Origin: a virus
Virus record (IMG/VR): IMGVR_UViG_3300006927_000103
Coordinates: 1-21,072 of that record
Strand: one strand, 5' to 3'
Length of the DNA: 21,072 nucleotides
Position numbers and translations under genes: made by a program
Shown: one piece after another, positions 1 through 6,235 of the stretch
Position numbering within the stretch: the first letter of the stretch is position 1
Layout: every line of letters begins with the position of its first letter
Notes under the pieces: generated by a model
Seen by the model: the letters and a program-made list of their open reading frames with translations, nothing else
Told to the model about the DNA's origin: nothing
Databases searched by the model: none

Positions 1-1005
1 TAATTCTTTAGCTAAGTTCTTTAAAGTTCTAGTTACTTTACTAACTTCTTGTTCTCTAGTAGAGTTTTTATTATTATGAGAAACTAATTGTAAATAATCA
101 ACAAGAACTAACTTAACTTCTTTTTTACTAACATATTCTCTAACTCTATTTTTAAGATAGTTTAATGATGTTATATTACATTCATCAATACTAATAGGTA
201 GTTTTTCTAACATACCTATCGCTTGATTCACTCTTAGATATTCATCTTTACCAAGTGTTCCATTAATAATATAACTGTTATTAACACCAGATTCCATAGA
301 TATTAATCGTTTAAGTAATTGATTACTACTCATTTCATATGAGAATATCACAGATGGAGTATTAGAATATTTACAAGCATTCAATAGTATAGCAAGAGCA
401 AAGCTAGTTTTACCCATAGATGAAGCTCCACCTATGATTACTAAATCTGTTTCTTGCCAACCCCCTGTAAATTTATCTATTTTATCAAATCCTGTCGCAA
501 TACCTAACAAACCATCTGTTGACATTCTTTTGTTAATATCTTTTAATGTGTCTTGTATTTGTGAAGATATATTATCTAATGTTTTAATTTTTACAATACT
601 AATTTTAGATAAATCATTTTCAATAGAAGCTATGATATGATGTAAATTATCCTTGTTCATTATACCATTATCAATATTTTGAGCGATTGCTATTAACTTA
701 TTTTTCTGATATATATTATTTAAAGCTTCAATATAAGAAGTAGTGTTAGCTTCAAAATGTCCTTTTTGAACCATTGAAGATAATATGTAAGCTATATTCT
801 CATGATTTTTCTTTAACCCATTAGTTAATGTTATTAAATCTACTTCATTTCCATCGTTCTTATACTTTATAATAAGAGAATAGATTTCTTTATTTAAAGG
901 ATATTGAAATAAATTTTCATGTATTAAATTTGAGTGTTTTTCTAGAACTTTTGGCTCTAGTATTATTCTACCAAGTAGAAACTCTTCTAATTCTTTTTCT
1001 TCCAT
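1..1005 (-). CDS. dnaB: DnaB-type replicative DNA helicase (C-terminus beyond window edge)
   Basis: This is the hexameric helicase that unwinds the phage replication fork. I translated 335 codons by hand from the ATG at 1005; the frame is open to position 1, so the C-terminus with the arginine finger is missing. Residues 1-135 form the helical N-terminal (DnaB_N-like) region. The RecA-like domain follows: TGFDKIDKFTGGW at 171-183, Walker A GGASSMGKT at 192-200, the catalytic glutamate in FSYEMS (E224), and Walker B LVLVDYLQL at 299-307. All of these are hallmarks of the DnaB family. The gene follows a strong terminator by about 35 nt, so it should have its own promoter (box at 1022-1041). It marks this half of the window as the replication/early side. 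Confidence 0.95.
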   Translation of the reverse strand, partial: MEEKELEEFLLGRIILEPKVLEKHSNLIHENLFQYPLNKEIYSLIIKYKNDGNEVDLITLTNGLKKNHENIAYILSSMVQKGHFEANTTSYIEALNNIYQKNKLIAIAQNIDNGIMNKDNLHHIIASIENDLSKISIVKIKTLDNISSQIQDTLKDINKRMSTDGLLGIATGFDKIDKFTGGWQETDLVIIGGASSMGKTSFALAILLNACKYSNTPSVIFSYEMSSNQLLKRLISMESGVNNSYIINGTLGKDEYLRVNQAIGMLEKLPISIDECNITSLNYLKNRVREYVSKKEVKLVLVDYLQLVSHNNKNSTREQEVSKVTRTLKNLAKEL

Positions 1006-1021
1006 GTTTTAATTTTGAGAG

Positions 1022-1041
1022 GGTAAATATACTATAAAAAA
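1022..1041 (-). promoter_or_regulatory. Candidate promoter box upstream of dnaB (degenerate)
   Basis: Read on the minus strand, TATATTTACC lies 16 nt before the dnaB ATG and just after the upstream terminator. It resembles the TATTAACC box seen before the other minus-strand cassettes (for example at 7612 and 8005). It is a weak copy. The main argument is position: transcription has to restart here if the terminator works. Confidence 0.35.
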
Positions 1042-1064
1042 TTAAAAGGGGGTCAAAGACCCCC
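1038..1064 (-). terminator. Rho-independent terminator of the small-gene operon
   Basis: GGGGGTC (1048-1054), AAA loop, GACCCCC (1058-1064): a perfect 7-bp GC-rich stem with a 3-nt loop. On the minus strand it is followed by TTTTAATTTTTT. It sits 11 nt after the stop at 1076 and separates that operon from dnaB. Confidence 0.9.
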
Positions 1065-1075
1065 AAATAATCACA

Positions 1076-1588
1076 TTAATCCATTTCAAAGTTAGGTATT
1101 AATTCTGTATATCCTTCAGGTATAGAGTTTTCAACTGATATTCTGTGTCTTGCCCACGCTCCTATCCAATTATTATCTTTCCTGTAGTCTCCACCTCCTC
1201 TACCATTTCCTTCACAAGTTAATAGAGGTAACGGATGAACCTTCCAACCTTCTTCATCTTGAGGAACTATGTTTTTATCTACATAATCTTTATCTGTATG
1301 ATTGATTATATATCTACCAGTTGATTTTGGATGAACTTCTTCTTCTCCTTCTATTTCTTCAGCTAGTGTATATAGAGTGTCTCCAGATGGCTCTACATCT
1401 GCATAATCTCCAGCCCATACAAATCCGTTTTTATACCACTTTCCTTCAGGAGAAAGTAAATTTTCTGCTATAGCTACGAAATCATTACCTATGTAGCTAT
1501 GTTCCATTAATTTTGACATACTCCCATAATCATGTGAGTATAGTGATTCCATTTTGTCTACTGATGTAGGCTTATAATATTGTCCCAT
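1076..1588 (-). CDS. Conserved phage protein of unknown function (MGQYYKP family)
   Basis: This is a 170-residue acidic protein beginning MGQYYKPTSVDKMESLYSHDYG, with KLMEHSYIGNDFV at 27-39 and WAGDYADVE at 58-66. I recognise this N-terminal pattern (MGQYYK, YSHDY, KLMEHS, WAGDYAD) as a family found in many phages and some bacterial genomes, with no function known to me. No membrane segment or signal peptide is visible. It is rich in Trp and Gly, and its C-terminal half contains GNGRGGGDYR and NWIGAWARHR. It is the last gene of the operon, 22 nt after the previous stop and just before the terminator at 1038-1064. Confidence 0.85.
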   Translation of the reverse strand: MGQYYKPTSVDKMESLYSHDYGSMSKLMEHSYIGNDFVAIAENLLSPEGKWYKNGFVWAGDYADVEPSGDTLYTLAEEIEGEEEVHPKSTGRYIINHTDKDYVDKNIVPQDEEGWKVHPLPLLTCEGNGRGGGDYRKDNNWIGAWARHRISVENSIPEGYTELIPNFEMD

Positions 1589-1610
1589 TTTTTTTATTTT
1601 TAATTATTAA

Positions 1611-1970
1611 TTACCACCAAGAACTATAAACAACCTCATCTCCTTCCATAATAGCTTGTTTAGCTTCTTTTATGAATTTCAAATCATCTTCTTTCTGTTC
1701 TTTTAATTCATCTTTAGTATATTCATAAGAATCCATACCAAAGAAAAATCCTTCTGATTCAGGTAGTTCTTTATTAAGAATAGCTTTCTCTAAATTCGTT
1801 ATATCTATTAATTCTAATATAACTTCTTCACAGTTGAATACTTCTTCTTTTCCTGTTTTTTCTCTCCATAATTCTTCCATCCAACCATGAAGTCTATTGT
1901 GTTTTCTCCAATAATGTAATTCCTCACTTATTCTTGGAGCACGTCTTGATGCATACATGTCTAATCCCAT
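1611..1970 (-). CDS. Conserved phage protein of unknown function (MGLDMY / YWRKHN family)
   Basis: This 119-residue protein begins MGLDMYASRR and carries YWRKHNRLHGWMEEL at about 20-34. That arrangement is typical of a widespread phage family, sometimes mislabelled as an enzyme in databases; no activity is established as far as I know. The C-terminal half is charged and helical (EYTKDELKEQKEDD) and the protein ends SSWW. The ATG lies 1 nt after the stop of the 52-codon gene upstream, which suggests translational coupling. I see no catalytic motif. Confidence 0.85.
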   Translation of the reverse strand: MGLDMYASRRAPRISEELHYWRKHNRLHGWMEELWREKTGKEEVFNCEEVILELIDITNLEKAILNKELPESEGFFFGMDSYEYTKDELKEQKEDDLKFIKEAKQAIMEGDEVVYSSWW

Positions 1971-1971
1971 A

Positions 1972-2130
1972 TTATTTATTTTTTAATATTGATATTATTT
2001 TTTTAATTTCATCTATTTCATCAGAACCGATTCTATCACTCCATTCTAACATTCCTTCTAGCATATGAATAGCTATTTGTCTAGACTTTTTTTCAGTCCA
2101 TTCATTTATTGTATGTGATATATGTCTCAT
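1972..2130 (-). CDS. Small hypothetical protein, 52 aa
   Basis: This small frame is read by hand: it begins MRHISHTINEWTEKKSRQIA and ends KKIISILKNK. Its ATG (2128-2130) shares one base with the TAA stop of the 83-residue gene upstream, and its stop is 1 nt before the ATG of the 119-residue gene. The head-to-tail packing fills the only gap in this part of the operon and is the main evidence that it is real. The product is amphipathic and helical, with no membrane segment and no recognised family. Confidence 0.75.
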   Translation of the reverse strand: MRHISHTINEWTEKKSRQIAIHMLEGMLEWSDRIGSDEIDEIKKIISILKNK

Positions 2131-2381
2131 TATTGAAATTCATGATAATAGTCCTGCATTGTTTCTATTAAATATCTACCACCTGCAGTATGAAAACCAT
2201 AACTATGTGTATGTAAAGATGGTATAGGTGTGTTTTCTACTAATAAGTGGAATAAATCCCATTCATTGTCGTAATCCATATCTTGACAAGTTTGTTTTAT
2301 AGCGTCTGCCATAGCGTGAGCGTCGTGTCTACATTCTCCGTATTCTGTTGCTAAATATGTTGATATTTCAGTTGCTGTCAT
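2130..2381 (-). CDS. Small hypothetical protein, 83 aa
   Basis: This 83-residue acidic protein is rich in His and Tyr (HDAHAMADAI at 19-28, HTHSYGFHTAGGRY at 57-70) and ends in MQDYYHEFQ. The His cluster could bind metal, but no standard motif is complete. It overlaps the upstream HTH gene by 14 nt and the downstream 52-residue gene by one base, so the three are translated together. I do not recognise a family. Confidence 0.75.
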   Translation of the reverse strand: MTATEISTYLATEYGECRHDAHAMADAIKQTCQDMDYDNEWDLFHLLVENTPIPSLHTHSYGFHTAGGRYLIETMQDYYHEFQ

Positions 2382-2613
2382 AATTTATAAATTTATATTC
2401 TGAATAGTTAACACTATTACCAAATCGGTTTTTATTTGTTTTCATATTAGTTTCTATATCATAACCGTTTTCACGAAGGTCGTATATAACTGATGATAAT
2501 CTAGTTACACCATACTCTTTAATTGCTTCCCATGATGTAATAGTTTTGTTTTTATCAAGATGCCATAACACAGCTTCTCGTTGATTTGTTGGATTTTCTA
2601 CTAATTTTGTCAT
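2368..2613 (-). CDS. Small winged-helix / helix-turn-helix protein
   Basis: The 81 residues follow the pattern of phage HTH_39-like domains: NQREAVLWHLDKNKTITSWEAI (10-31), then GVTRLSSVIYDLRENGYDIET (35-55) as the recognition helix and wing. This family has the signature of a leading helix, ITSxEAI, and RLSxxIxxLRxxGYxI. Such proteins probably bind DNA. Here it could regulate early genes or assist replication, but no target is visible. The gene follows a 113-nt structured intergenic segment and overlaps the next gene by 14 nt. Confidence 0.75.
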   Translation of the reverse strand: MTKLVENPTNQREAVLWHLDKNKTITSWEAIKEYGVTRLSSVIYDLRENGYDIETNMKTNKNRFGNSVNYSEYKFINYDSN

Positions 2614-2635
2614 ATAATTATTTTTAGAATAATAA

Positions 2636-2720
2636 GGAGAGAGTTAAGTTTACGTCTGAGAGGCTCAAGAATTAACCTGACCTTTGTTCTTCCTCTGTAC
2701 AGTGTTTGCTTTCTCTCTCC
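2636..2720 (-). ncRNA. Candidate structured RNA or leader element
   Basis: On the minus strand the segment starts GGAGAGAG and ends CUCUCUCC, an 8-bp closing stem. Inside are AGAGG/CCUCU and AAGAA/UUCUU, separated only by a GAG bulge, plus an outer CUG/CAG pair. It lies between the stop at 2727 and the HTH gene start at 2613, and a promoter-like box sits directly upstream (2728-2748). A T-run after the element is weak (CCTTATTATT), so it may be a leader of the HTH gene rather than a free RNA. A 16-codon frame (MERESKHCTEEEQRSG) begins at the same point and is an alternative. Confidence 0.4.
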
Positions 2721-2726
2721 ATACTA

Positions 2727-2918
2727 TTATTGATTAATATATTTAATTGCTTCATCTAAATCTTCAAACCTTTTATGTTTAATAAATACATAAGGAATGA
2801 ATTTCTTGTATACATAGAATATATCTCTCTCAGATTTTATGTAATACTTTGATTTATACAAAGAAGTAGTTATGTCAATACTTAGAAAACATCTTAATAC
2901 TCTTCTAATTACCTTCAT
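2727..2918 (-). CDS. Small basic hypothetical protein, 63 aa
   Basis: This is a 63-residue basic protein rich in Lys, Tyr and Ile (CFLSIDITTSLYKSKYYIK, then FEDLDEAIKYINQ at the C-terminus). Its start overlaps the end of the DUF932 gene by 14 nt, typical of coupled phage genes. The short C-terminal helix FEDLDEAIKYI resembles the ends of small phage proteins that wrap onto a partner, but no family is recognised. Its last codons also contain the promoter-like box at 2728-2748. Confidence 0.65.
   Translation of the reverse strand: MKVIRRVLRCFLSIDITTSLYKSKYYIKSERDIFYVYKKFIPYVFIKHKRFEDLDEAIKYINQ
2728..2748 (-). promoter_or_regulatory. Candidate promoter box inside the end of the 63-aa gene
   Basis: The minus strand reads ATATTAATCAATA here, nearly identical to CTATTAATCAATA before the gene at 8722. 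It ends 11 nt before the GGAGAGAG that opens the structured element. Confidence 0.4.
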
Positions 2919-3786
2919 TGACTAACCATTTAAATGCATTATCATTCATTTTCTGACCTGAGCCAGTATACACAGATTCTTCTCTACCATTTTCTCTATT
3001 AGGTATAGATTTACTATGAGATGTATACTTAGTTACACCATTAAACAATCCCCATTTGTTGCGTCCAACTCTATTGAGTTCGCTTTCTACACAAAGTTGA
3101 AGGTCGTCTCTGATGTTTAACTTTCTAGTACTACAGTTGTCAGGCCATCCTTCTAGTGTAGAGTCTATACCTGTCATATAATCTATAAATCTAAGGATTT
3201 CACTATGATACGTAGGATTCATACTCATCTCTTGTAGCTGAGCAATTCTTTCTTCCTGTCCATCAAAGTTAAGAATTTCTGGTAGATTATCTACTTTGTC
3301 TTGAATAGATTGTTTATGAACATATCCTTTAAGTCCATTATTACTCATCCAAGCAAATTGATTTTGACAAAATACCACTTGATTCATAAATCCAAACTTT
3401 AAAGCTGATGTACCATCATGAGAGTTGATAGCATATACATATTGTTTAGTCTCTTGACCACCTATATCTACTGTGTTATCAGGTTTCTGCATTTGTACTA
3501 ATATCTTTCTACCACCATTAATTGGAACAGCTTTAGTAATTATTAAATCATTATTACCTGCTATTGATTGCATAGTATCTATTATTGTAGAGTTCTGTGT
3601 AGGAGTATATCCTTCTTTAACTGTAGTAAATACTTCTCCAGTATCTTCACGAACTATACCGTAGTAATCCGTGTGATGTAATCCATTGTTAGCACTAGGA
3701 GTACATTCGCCTGCATACATTAATCTTTCTTTGGTTACATTCCAATTAAGTCCGTTTTCATTAAGAATTTGTTCTGTTGATTTCAT
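2905..3786 (-). CDS. DUF932 family phage/plasmid-like protein
   Basis: This 293-residue protein has the layout of the DUF932 (TIGR03299-like) family: an N-terminal strand-rich part (LNWNVTKERLMYAG, 13-26), DYYGIVREDTGEVFTTV (40-56), GYTPTQN (59-65), then FGFMNQVVFCQNQFAW and a helical C-terminal half ending in NRENGREESVYTGSGQKMN. Members are common in phages and plasmids and their biochemical function is not established; some authors suggest a link to DNA metabolism or anti-restriction, which I cannot test here. It is the largest gene of the operon, 2 nt after the upstream stop at 3788, and is slightly short for the family. Confidence 0.85.
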   Translation of the reverse strand: MKSTEQILNENGLNWNVTKERLMYAGECTPSANNGLHHTDYYGIVREDTGEVFTTVKEGYTPTQNSTIIDTMQSIAGNNDLIITKAVPINGGRKILVQMQKPDNTVDIGGQETKQYVYAINSHDGTSALKFGFMNQVVFCQNQFAWMSNNGLKGYVHKQSIQDKVDNLPEILNFDGQEERIAQLQEMSMNPTYHSEILRFIDYMTGIDSTLEGWPDNCSTRKLNIRDDLQLCVESELNRVGRNKWGLFNGVTKYTSHSKSIPNRENGREESVYTGSGQKMNDNAFKWLVNEGN

Positions 3787-3787
3787 A

Positions 3788-3976
3788 TTATTTATAATTT
3801 TTATTTACCCATATTAAAAAGTCTTCCATCATATTGTGTTCGTCTAGGTATTCTAAACACATGGTTAATTCTACATCTTCTTCAGTGAAGTCTGGTTCAT
3901 CTTCATCATGTTCTCTTGGGTCGTCGCCATAAGTTGAATGAGTTCCTTTTATCCAATCTTCTTCATTAATCATCAT
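3788..3976 (-). CDS. Small acidic hypothetical protein, 62 aa
   Basis: This 62-residue protein is very acidic (DDPREHDEDEPDFTEEDVE at 18-36). Its C-terminal helix contains CLEYLDEHNMMEDFLIWVNKNY. The first two codons are both ATG; the start at 3976 overlaps the upstream gene by 11 nt. The extreme acidity is reminiscent of small phage proteins that mimic DNA or block host enzymes, but that is only a possibility. No family is recognised. Confidence 0.7.
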   Translation of the reverse strand: MMINEEDWIKGTHSTYGDDPREHDEDEPDFTEEDVELTMCLEYLDEHNMMEDFLIWVNKNYK

Positions 3977-4316
3977 CAGTAGGATTCTCTTCGTTCTCTA
4001 TCACTCTAAAATCTTTATCAATATGTCTGATAATATCATCACATAACTCTCCTTGTGATTGAAAGTTTAATCTATCTAAATCAACTCTTCTATCATAGTC
4101 CATACTAAGTTCATAATCAAAGTCATCTTGACTAAATTCAGTATTATCTATAGCTTCTCTAATAGTATCTTGTAGAAGTTCATAGATATTTTCACTCATA
4201 GTAGGTTTGCCTATAACTCCTAACTCATGTTGAGCGGTTGATAATTCATTGTTTAACTCTTGGAGTTTTGCTTCTAATCCATTTATTTGTGCTTCTAAGG
4301 TTTCTTTACTTTTCAT
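3966..4316 (-). CDS. Hypothetical coiled-coil protein, 116 aa
   Basis: I place the start at the ATG at 4316, giving MKSKETLEAQINGLEAKLQ. The longer frame from 4349 adds an 11-residue tail that lies entirely inside the 57-residue gene upstream. The chosen start overlaps that gene's stop by 11 nt, like the other junctions of this operon. Residues 4-38 form a heptad-rich coiled coil (LEAQINGLEAKLQELNNEL). The rest is acidic (DDFDYELSMDYDRRVDLDRL) and ends ENPTDDD. It is probably an oligomeric accessory protein of unknown role. Confidence 0.75.
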   Translation of the reverse strand: MKSKETLEAQINGLEAKLQELNNELSTAQHELGVIGKPTMSENIYELLQDTIREAIDNTEFSQDDFDYELSMDYDRRVDLDRLNFQSQGELCDDIIRHIDKDFRVIENEENPTDDD

Positions 4317-4479
4317 TTTTAATAATTTTATTATACATACAGTAATCAAACAGTATTTCTGTTTCTTTAATTAACTGTTCTATAGTTAATTGTTCATAAG
4401 GTGAGTTCAAGGTGGCGACTATCTGCGCACACCTTGCTCTTATGTCTGATTTTAGTTTTAACTCTTCAGTTATAATCAT
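4306..4479 (-). CDS. Small hypothetical protein, 57 aa
   Basis: This hand-read frame begins MIITEELKLKSDIRARCAQI and ends CMYNKIIKNEK. Its ATG overlaps the TGA of the 121-residue gene (ATGA, 4476-4479) and its stop overlaps the next gene's start by 11 nt, so it fits the operon exactly. It also explains the false N-terminal extension of the next gene. The product is helical, with no membrane segment or known family. Confidence 0.8.
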   Translation of the reverse strand: MIITEELKLKSDIRARCAQIVATLNSPYEQLTIEQLIKETEILFDYCMYNKIIKNEK

Positions 4480-4841
4480 ACATTATATTTTTCAATTAAG
4501 GATTGAAACTGCTCTTGTTTAGGAGCTTTGTTTTTATGCCTATTATTCCATTTTTCTATTACTTTATAATATCTTTTGATATACTTTCTTCTAGCAGTTT
4601 TATACCAAGAGTTCACTGCTTTTATTTCTGTCATTAATGCATTGTAAGAAGAGAATTTCTTTATATCTCCATTAATAAATTTGATTGTTAATTCTCTTTT
4701 ATCTGTAGAACTAATTATACAGTGTTGGTTTGCGTTTCTGAATGAGGCATGAGCCACATCATAAGAAGTAATCTTTTTCATTCGTAATAGTGTTTTCAAT
4801 TTTTTGATGTAATCATCAGATAATTCCAATTGCTTATTCAT
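4476..4841 (-). CDS. Hypothetical basic protein, 121 aa; first gene of the DUF932 operon
   Basis: This 121-residue basic protein has an N-terminal helix (LELSDDYIKKLKTLLRMK), a central strand-rich part containing RELTIKFINGDIKKFSSY, and a strongly basic helical stretch (WYKTARRKYIKRYYKVIEKWNNRHKNK, about 79-105), then a Gln-rich tail. Nucleic acid binding is plausible from the charge, but no motif is recognised. It opens the operon that runs to 1076; a promoter-like box lies 16 nt before its start (4856-4879). The next gene overlaps by four bases (ATGA). Confidence 0.75.
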   Translation of the reverse strand: MNKQLELSDDYIKKLKTLLRMKKITSYDVAHASFRNANQHCIISSTDKRELTIKFINGDIKKFSSYNALMTEIKAVNSWYKTARRKYIKRYYKVIEKWNNRHKNKAPKQEQFQSLIEKYNV

Positions 4842-4855
4842 AAATATACATTTAA

Positions 4856-4879
4856 GGGGTTAATAATGTATATGAAATG
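4856..4879 (-). promoter_or_regulatory. Candidate promoter box for the DUF932 operon
   Basis: The minus strand reads TATACATTATTAACCCC, matching the shared box (TTACATATAATTATTAACC at 7612), 16 nt before the ATG at 4841 and after a structured, T-run-ending intergenic segment. Confidence 0.5.
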
Positions 4880-5060
4880 AAAAGACGAAAGGAGGAACGA
4901 CGCTTCGCAAGCAAAAGAGAGCGTTAACCGATAGGCGCGTTAATACTATCCTATGTTGCATATGACGCTCTTTAAACGATAATACTCTCTCTTATTAATT
5001 GATTAGTGGCTTCTCGGACGCTACCGCTTCACTTAGTTTATTTATAGGCGTCAAATCAAT
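4880..5060 (-). other. Structured intergenic segment, possible small RNA with terminator
   Basis: No gene is seen in 4842-5064. On the minus strand, AAGAGCGT (about 4972-4965) pairs with ACGCTCTCTTTT (ending about 4914), enclosing GATAG/CTATC. The distal stem is followed by a short T-run and a CGAAGCG repeat. Further upstream GACGC/GCGTC (around 5047 and 5021) form another stem around a GAAGCGGTAGC segment. The layout (closing stem, inner hairpin, T-run, CGAAG repeat, box) parallels the candidate RNA at 7671-7742, but the 5' end has no clear box. Confidence 0.35.
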
Positions 5061-5064
5061 ATTA

Positions 5065-5442
5065 TTATGCAGTAACTTTGTTCTCTACTACTCTACTCTC
5101 TTTCTCAAAGTCTTCACTGAATACATCATCAGCTAAAGATTGAGCATCCTTATGCCAGTATTCATCTAACACTGGAACATGAGAACGATTTTCTTTACTT
5201 GATGGTATAAACTTGATGTTAACCCAAGAGTTGCCATCTTTACTTACTCTCTTATTGTTTCTAAGGAAGTCAATAAAGTCTGGTAATTTGATACCGATAT
5301 TTAATACAGTTGTACCAGTCTTATAGGTATGGTCTGTAATAAACATGTTAGGAACTAATGTAGATTGTGCCTTAGTAGTTTCTGCTTCTACTGTCTTTGC
5401 TACTGTCTTAGTAGCTTTCTTTGTTGTTTTAGCTTTTGCCAT
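5065..5442 (-). CDS. Hypothetical protein with Lys/Thr/Ala-rich N-terminus, 125 aa
   Basis: The N-terminus is low-complexity and basic (MAKAKTTKKATKTVAKT, 1-17). It is followed by a folded-looking part (about 28-110) with TTVLNIGIKLPDFIDFLRNN and SWVNIKFIPSSKE, and an acidic C-terminal tail (DDVFSEDFEKESR). A basic tail on a small beta-rich body is common in phage DNA-binding or accessory proteins, but no family is recognised. It stands alone between a terminator (5476-5498) with a promoter-like box (5456-5475) upstream and a structured non-coding segment downstream, so it is a single-gene cassette. Confidence 0.75.
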   Translation of the reverse strand: MAKAKTTKKATKTVAKTVEAETTKAQSTLVPNMFITDHTYKTGTTVLNIGIKLPDFIDFLRNNKRVSKDGNSWVNIKFIPSSKENRSHVPVLDEYWHKDAQSLADDVFSEDFEKESRVVENKVTA

Positions 5443-5455
5443 TTTATAATATTTT

Positions 5456-5475
5456 AATTAATACTTATGTATAAC
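5456..5475 (-). promoter_or_regulatory. Candidate promoter box before the 125-aa gene
   Basis: The minus strand reads GTTATACATAAGTATTAATT, 13 nt before the ATG at 5442 and directly after the terminator T-run. It is nearly identical to the box at 6007-6024. Confidence 0.55.
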
Positions 5476-5498
5476 AAAAAAAGAACCCAAAGGGTTCT
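5476..5498 (-). terminator. Rho-independent terminator after the 102-aa gene
   Basis: AGAACCC (5482-5488), AAA loop, GGGTTCT (5492-5498): a perfect 7-bp stem followed on the minus strand by a run of seven T. It begins 1 nt after the stop codon at 5500-5502. Confidence 0.92.
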
Positions 5499-5499
5499 C

Positions 5500-5808
5500 T
5501 TAATAATATTCTTCATAACAATAACAATGTGTTGTGGGTGGACATCCACAATCTCCTGTCCAAAGAAACCCCATTTCTCTATCCCATTCTTCAGAGGCTA
5601 ATTCTCCTTGAAATGGATTATGATTAGGGTCTTTCATTTCCCTTATCATTCTTTCTCTAGTAGTTTCTTCAGATTTAATACTATCGTTATGGTCTTCTAT
5701 TTTTCTCAATAGTAGTTTAAGACAATTCTTAGCATGACTTTCAGTCATATCATCTATATGAATTTTCTCGCCTGTAGCTGTTGTCCAAATATAATTATAT
5801 TCTTTCAT
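5500..5808 (-). CDS. Small phage protein with Cys/His-rich C-terminus, 102 aa
   Basis: The N-terminal half, WTTATGEKIHIDDMTESHAKNC (8-29), follows a pattern seen in many small phage proteins (WTT-x2-G-x-x-I-x-I-x-DM-x3-H). The C-terminus carries DCGCPPTTHCYCYEEYY, with four Cys and one His within about 12 residues, which could hold a metal ion. The middle is charged and helical. Function is unknown. The start is 6 nt from the stop of the 58-residue gene upstream, so the two form a pair between two terminators. Confidence 0.8.
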   Translation of the reverse strand: MKEYNYIWTTATGEKIHIDDMTESHAKNCLKLLLRKIEDHNDSIKSEETTRERMIREMKDPNHNPFQGELASEEWDREMGFLWTGDCGCPPTTHCYCYEEYY

Positions 5809-5814
5809 AATTAT

Positions 5815-5991
5815 TTATTTAATTAATTCTTTTAATTCTCCAATTCTTTCATCTATACGTTCTACATCAATAATATTTGGGATAAAAATATCATCGTGAG
5901 CCCAAGAATCTATAGGCTCTTCATAATTATAACTTAATTCTTTTAGTTTTTCTAATTCTTCAATAACTATTTTTGCTTCAGTTTTATTCAT
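5815..5991 (-). CDS. Small hypothetical protein, 58 aa
   Basis: This hand-read frame begins MNKTEAKIVIEELEKLKELS and ends RIGELKELIK. Both ends are helical with heptad spacing, and the middle holds EEPIDSWAHDDIF. It lies between a promoter-like box (6007-6024) and the 102-residue gene, 6 nt before that gene's ATG, and fills what would otherwise be a gap. No family is recognised. Confidence 0.75.
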   Translation of the reverse strand: MNKTEAKIVIEELEKLKELSYNYEEPIDSWAHDDIFIPNIIDVERIDERIGELKELIK

Positions 5992-6006
5992 AATTTTATT
6001 ATTATA

Positions 6007-6024
6007 TTAATATTTATGTATAAC
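6007..6024 (-). promoter_or_regulatory. Candidate promoter box before the 58-aa gene
   Basis: The minus strand reads GTTATACATAAATATTAA, 15 nt before the ATG at 5991 and immediately after the T-run of the terminator at 6025-6049. It differs from the box at 5456-5475 at one position. Confidence 0.55.
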
Positions 6025-6049
6025 AAAAAAAGAACTCTAACAGAGTTCT
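6025..6049 (-). terminator. Rho-independent terminator overlapping the 65-aa gene's stop
   Basis: AGAACTC (6031-6037), TAACA loop, GAGTTCT (6043-6049), then a run of seven T on the minus strand. The TAG stop (6039-6037) lies at the stem-loop border, so the last codons form part of the hairpin. Confidence 0.92.
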
Positions 6050-6234
6050 CTTAATTCACTATCAGCTATCTCTAGCAGTTGTTCCGATAAACTATCGTCT
6101 TGGAATAAGTTTGCAAATCTTTCAATAAGTATATAACACGCGTCAACGTGATGTTTAGTTGTTGATGTGCATATTGTATCTAATACTTTATTGTATGCCT
6201 TTATTTTCTTTAATGATATTTCTACTGTATTCAT
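6037..6234 (-). CDS. Small helical hypothetical protein, 65 aa
   Basis: This is a 65-residue, largely helical protein (VEISLKKIKAYNKVLDTI, then HHVDACYILIERFANLF and SEQLLEIADSELREL). It has no membrane segment, no catalytic motif and no recognised family. Its start is 1 nt from the stop of the secreted-protein gene upstream, so the two are co-transcribed. Its final codons double as the terminator stem at 6031-6049. Confidence 0.75.
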   Translation of the reverse strand: MNTVEISLKKIKAYNKVLDTICTSTTKHHVDACYILIERFANLFQDDSLSEQLLEIADSELRELC

Positions 6235-6235
6235 A

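Noticed and set aside
434-640. 68-codon plus-strand frame
   Set aside because: Lies wholly inside the dnaB gene on the other strand, which has complete helicase motifs.
4317-4349. N-terminal extension MITVCIIKLLK of the 116-residue protein
   Set aside because: It is read out of frame inside the coupled 57-residue gene; the ATG at 4316 matches the operon's overlap pattern.
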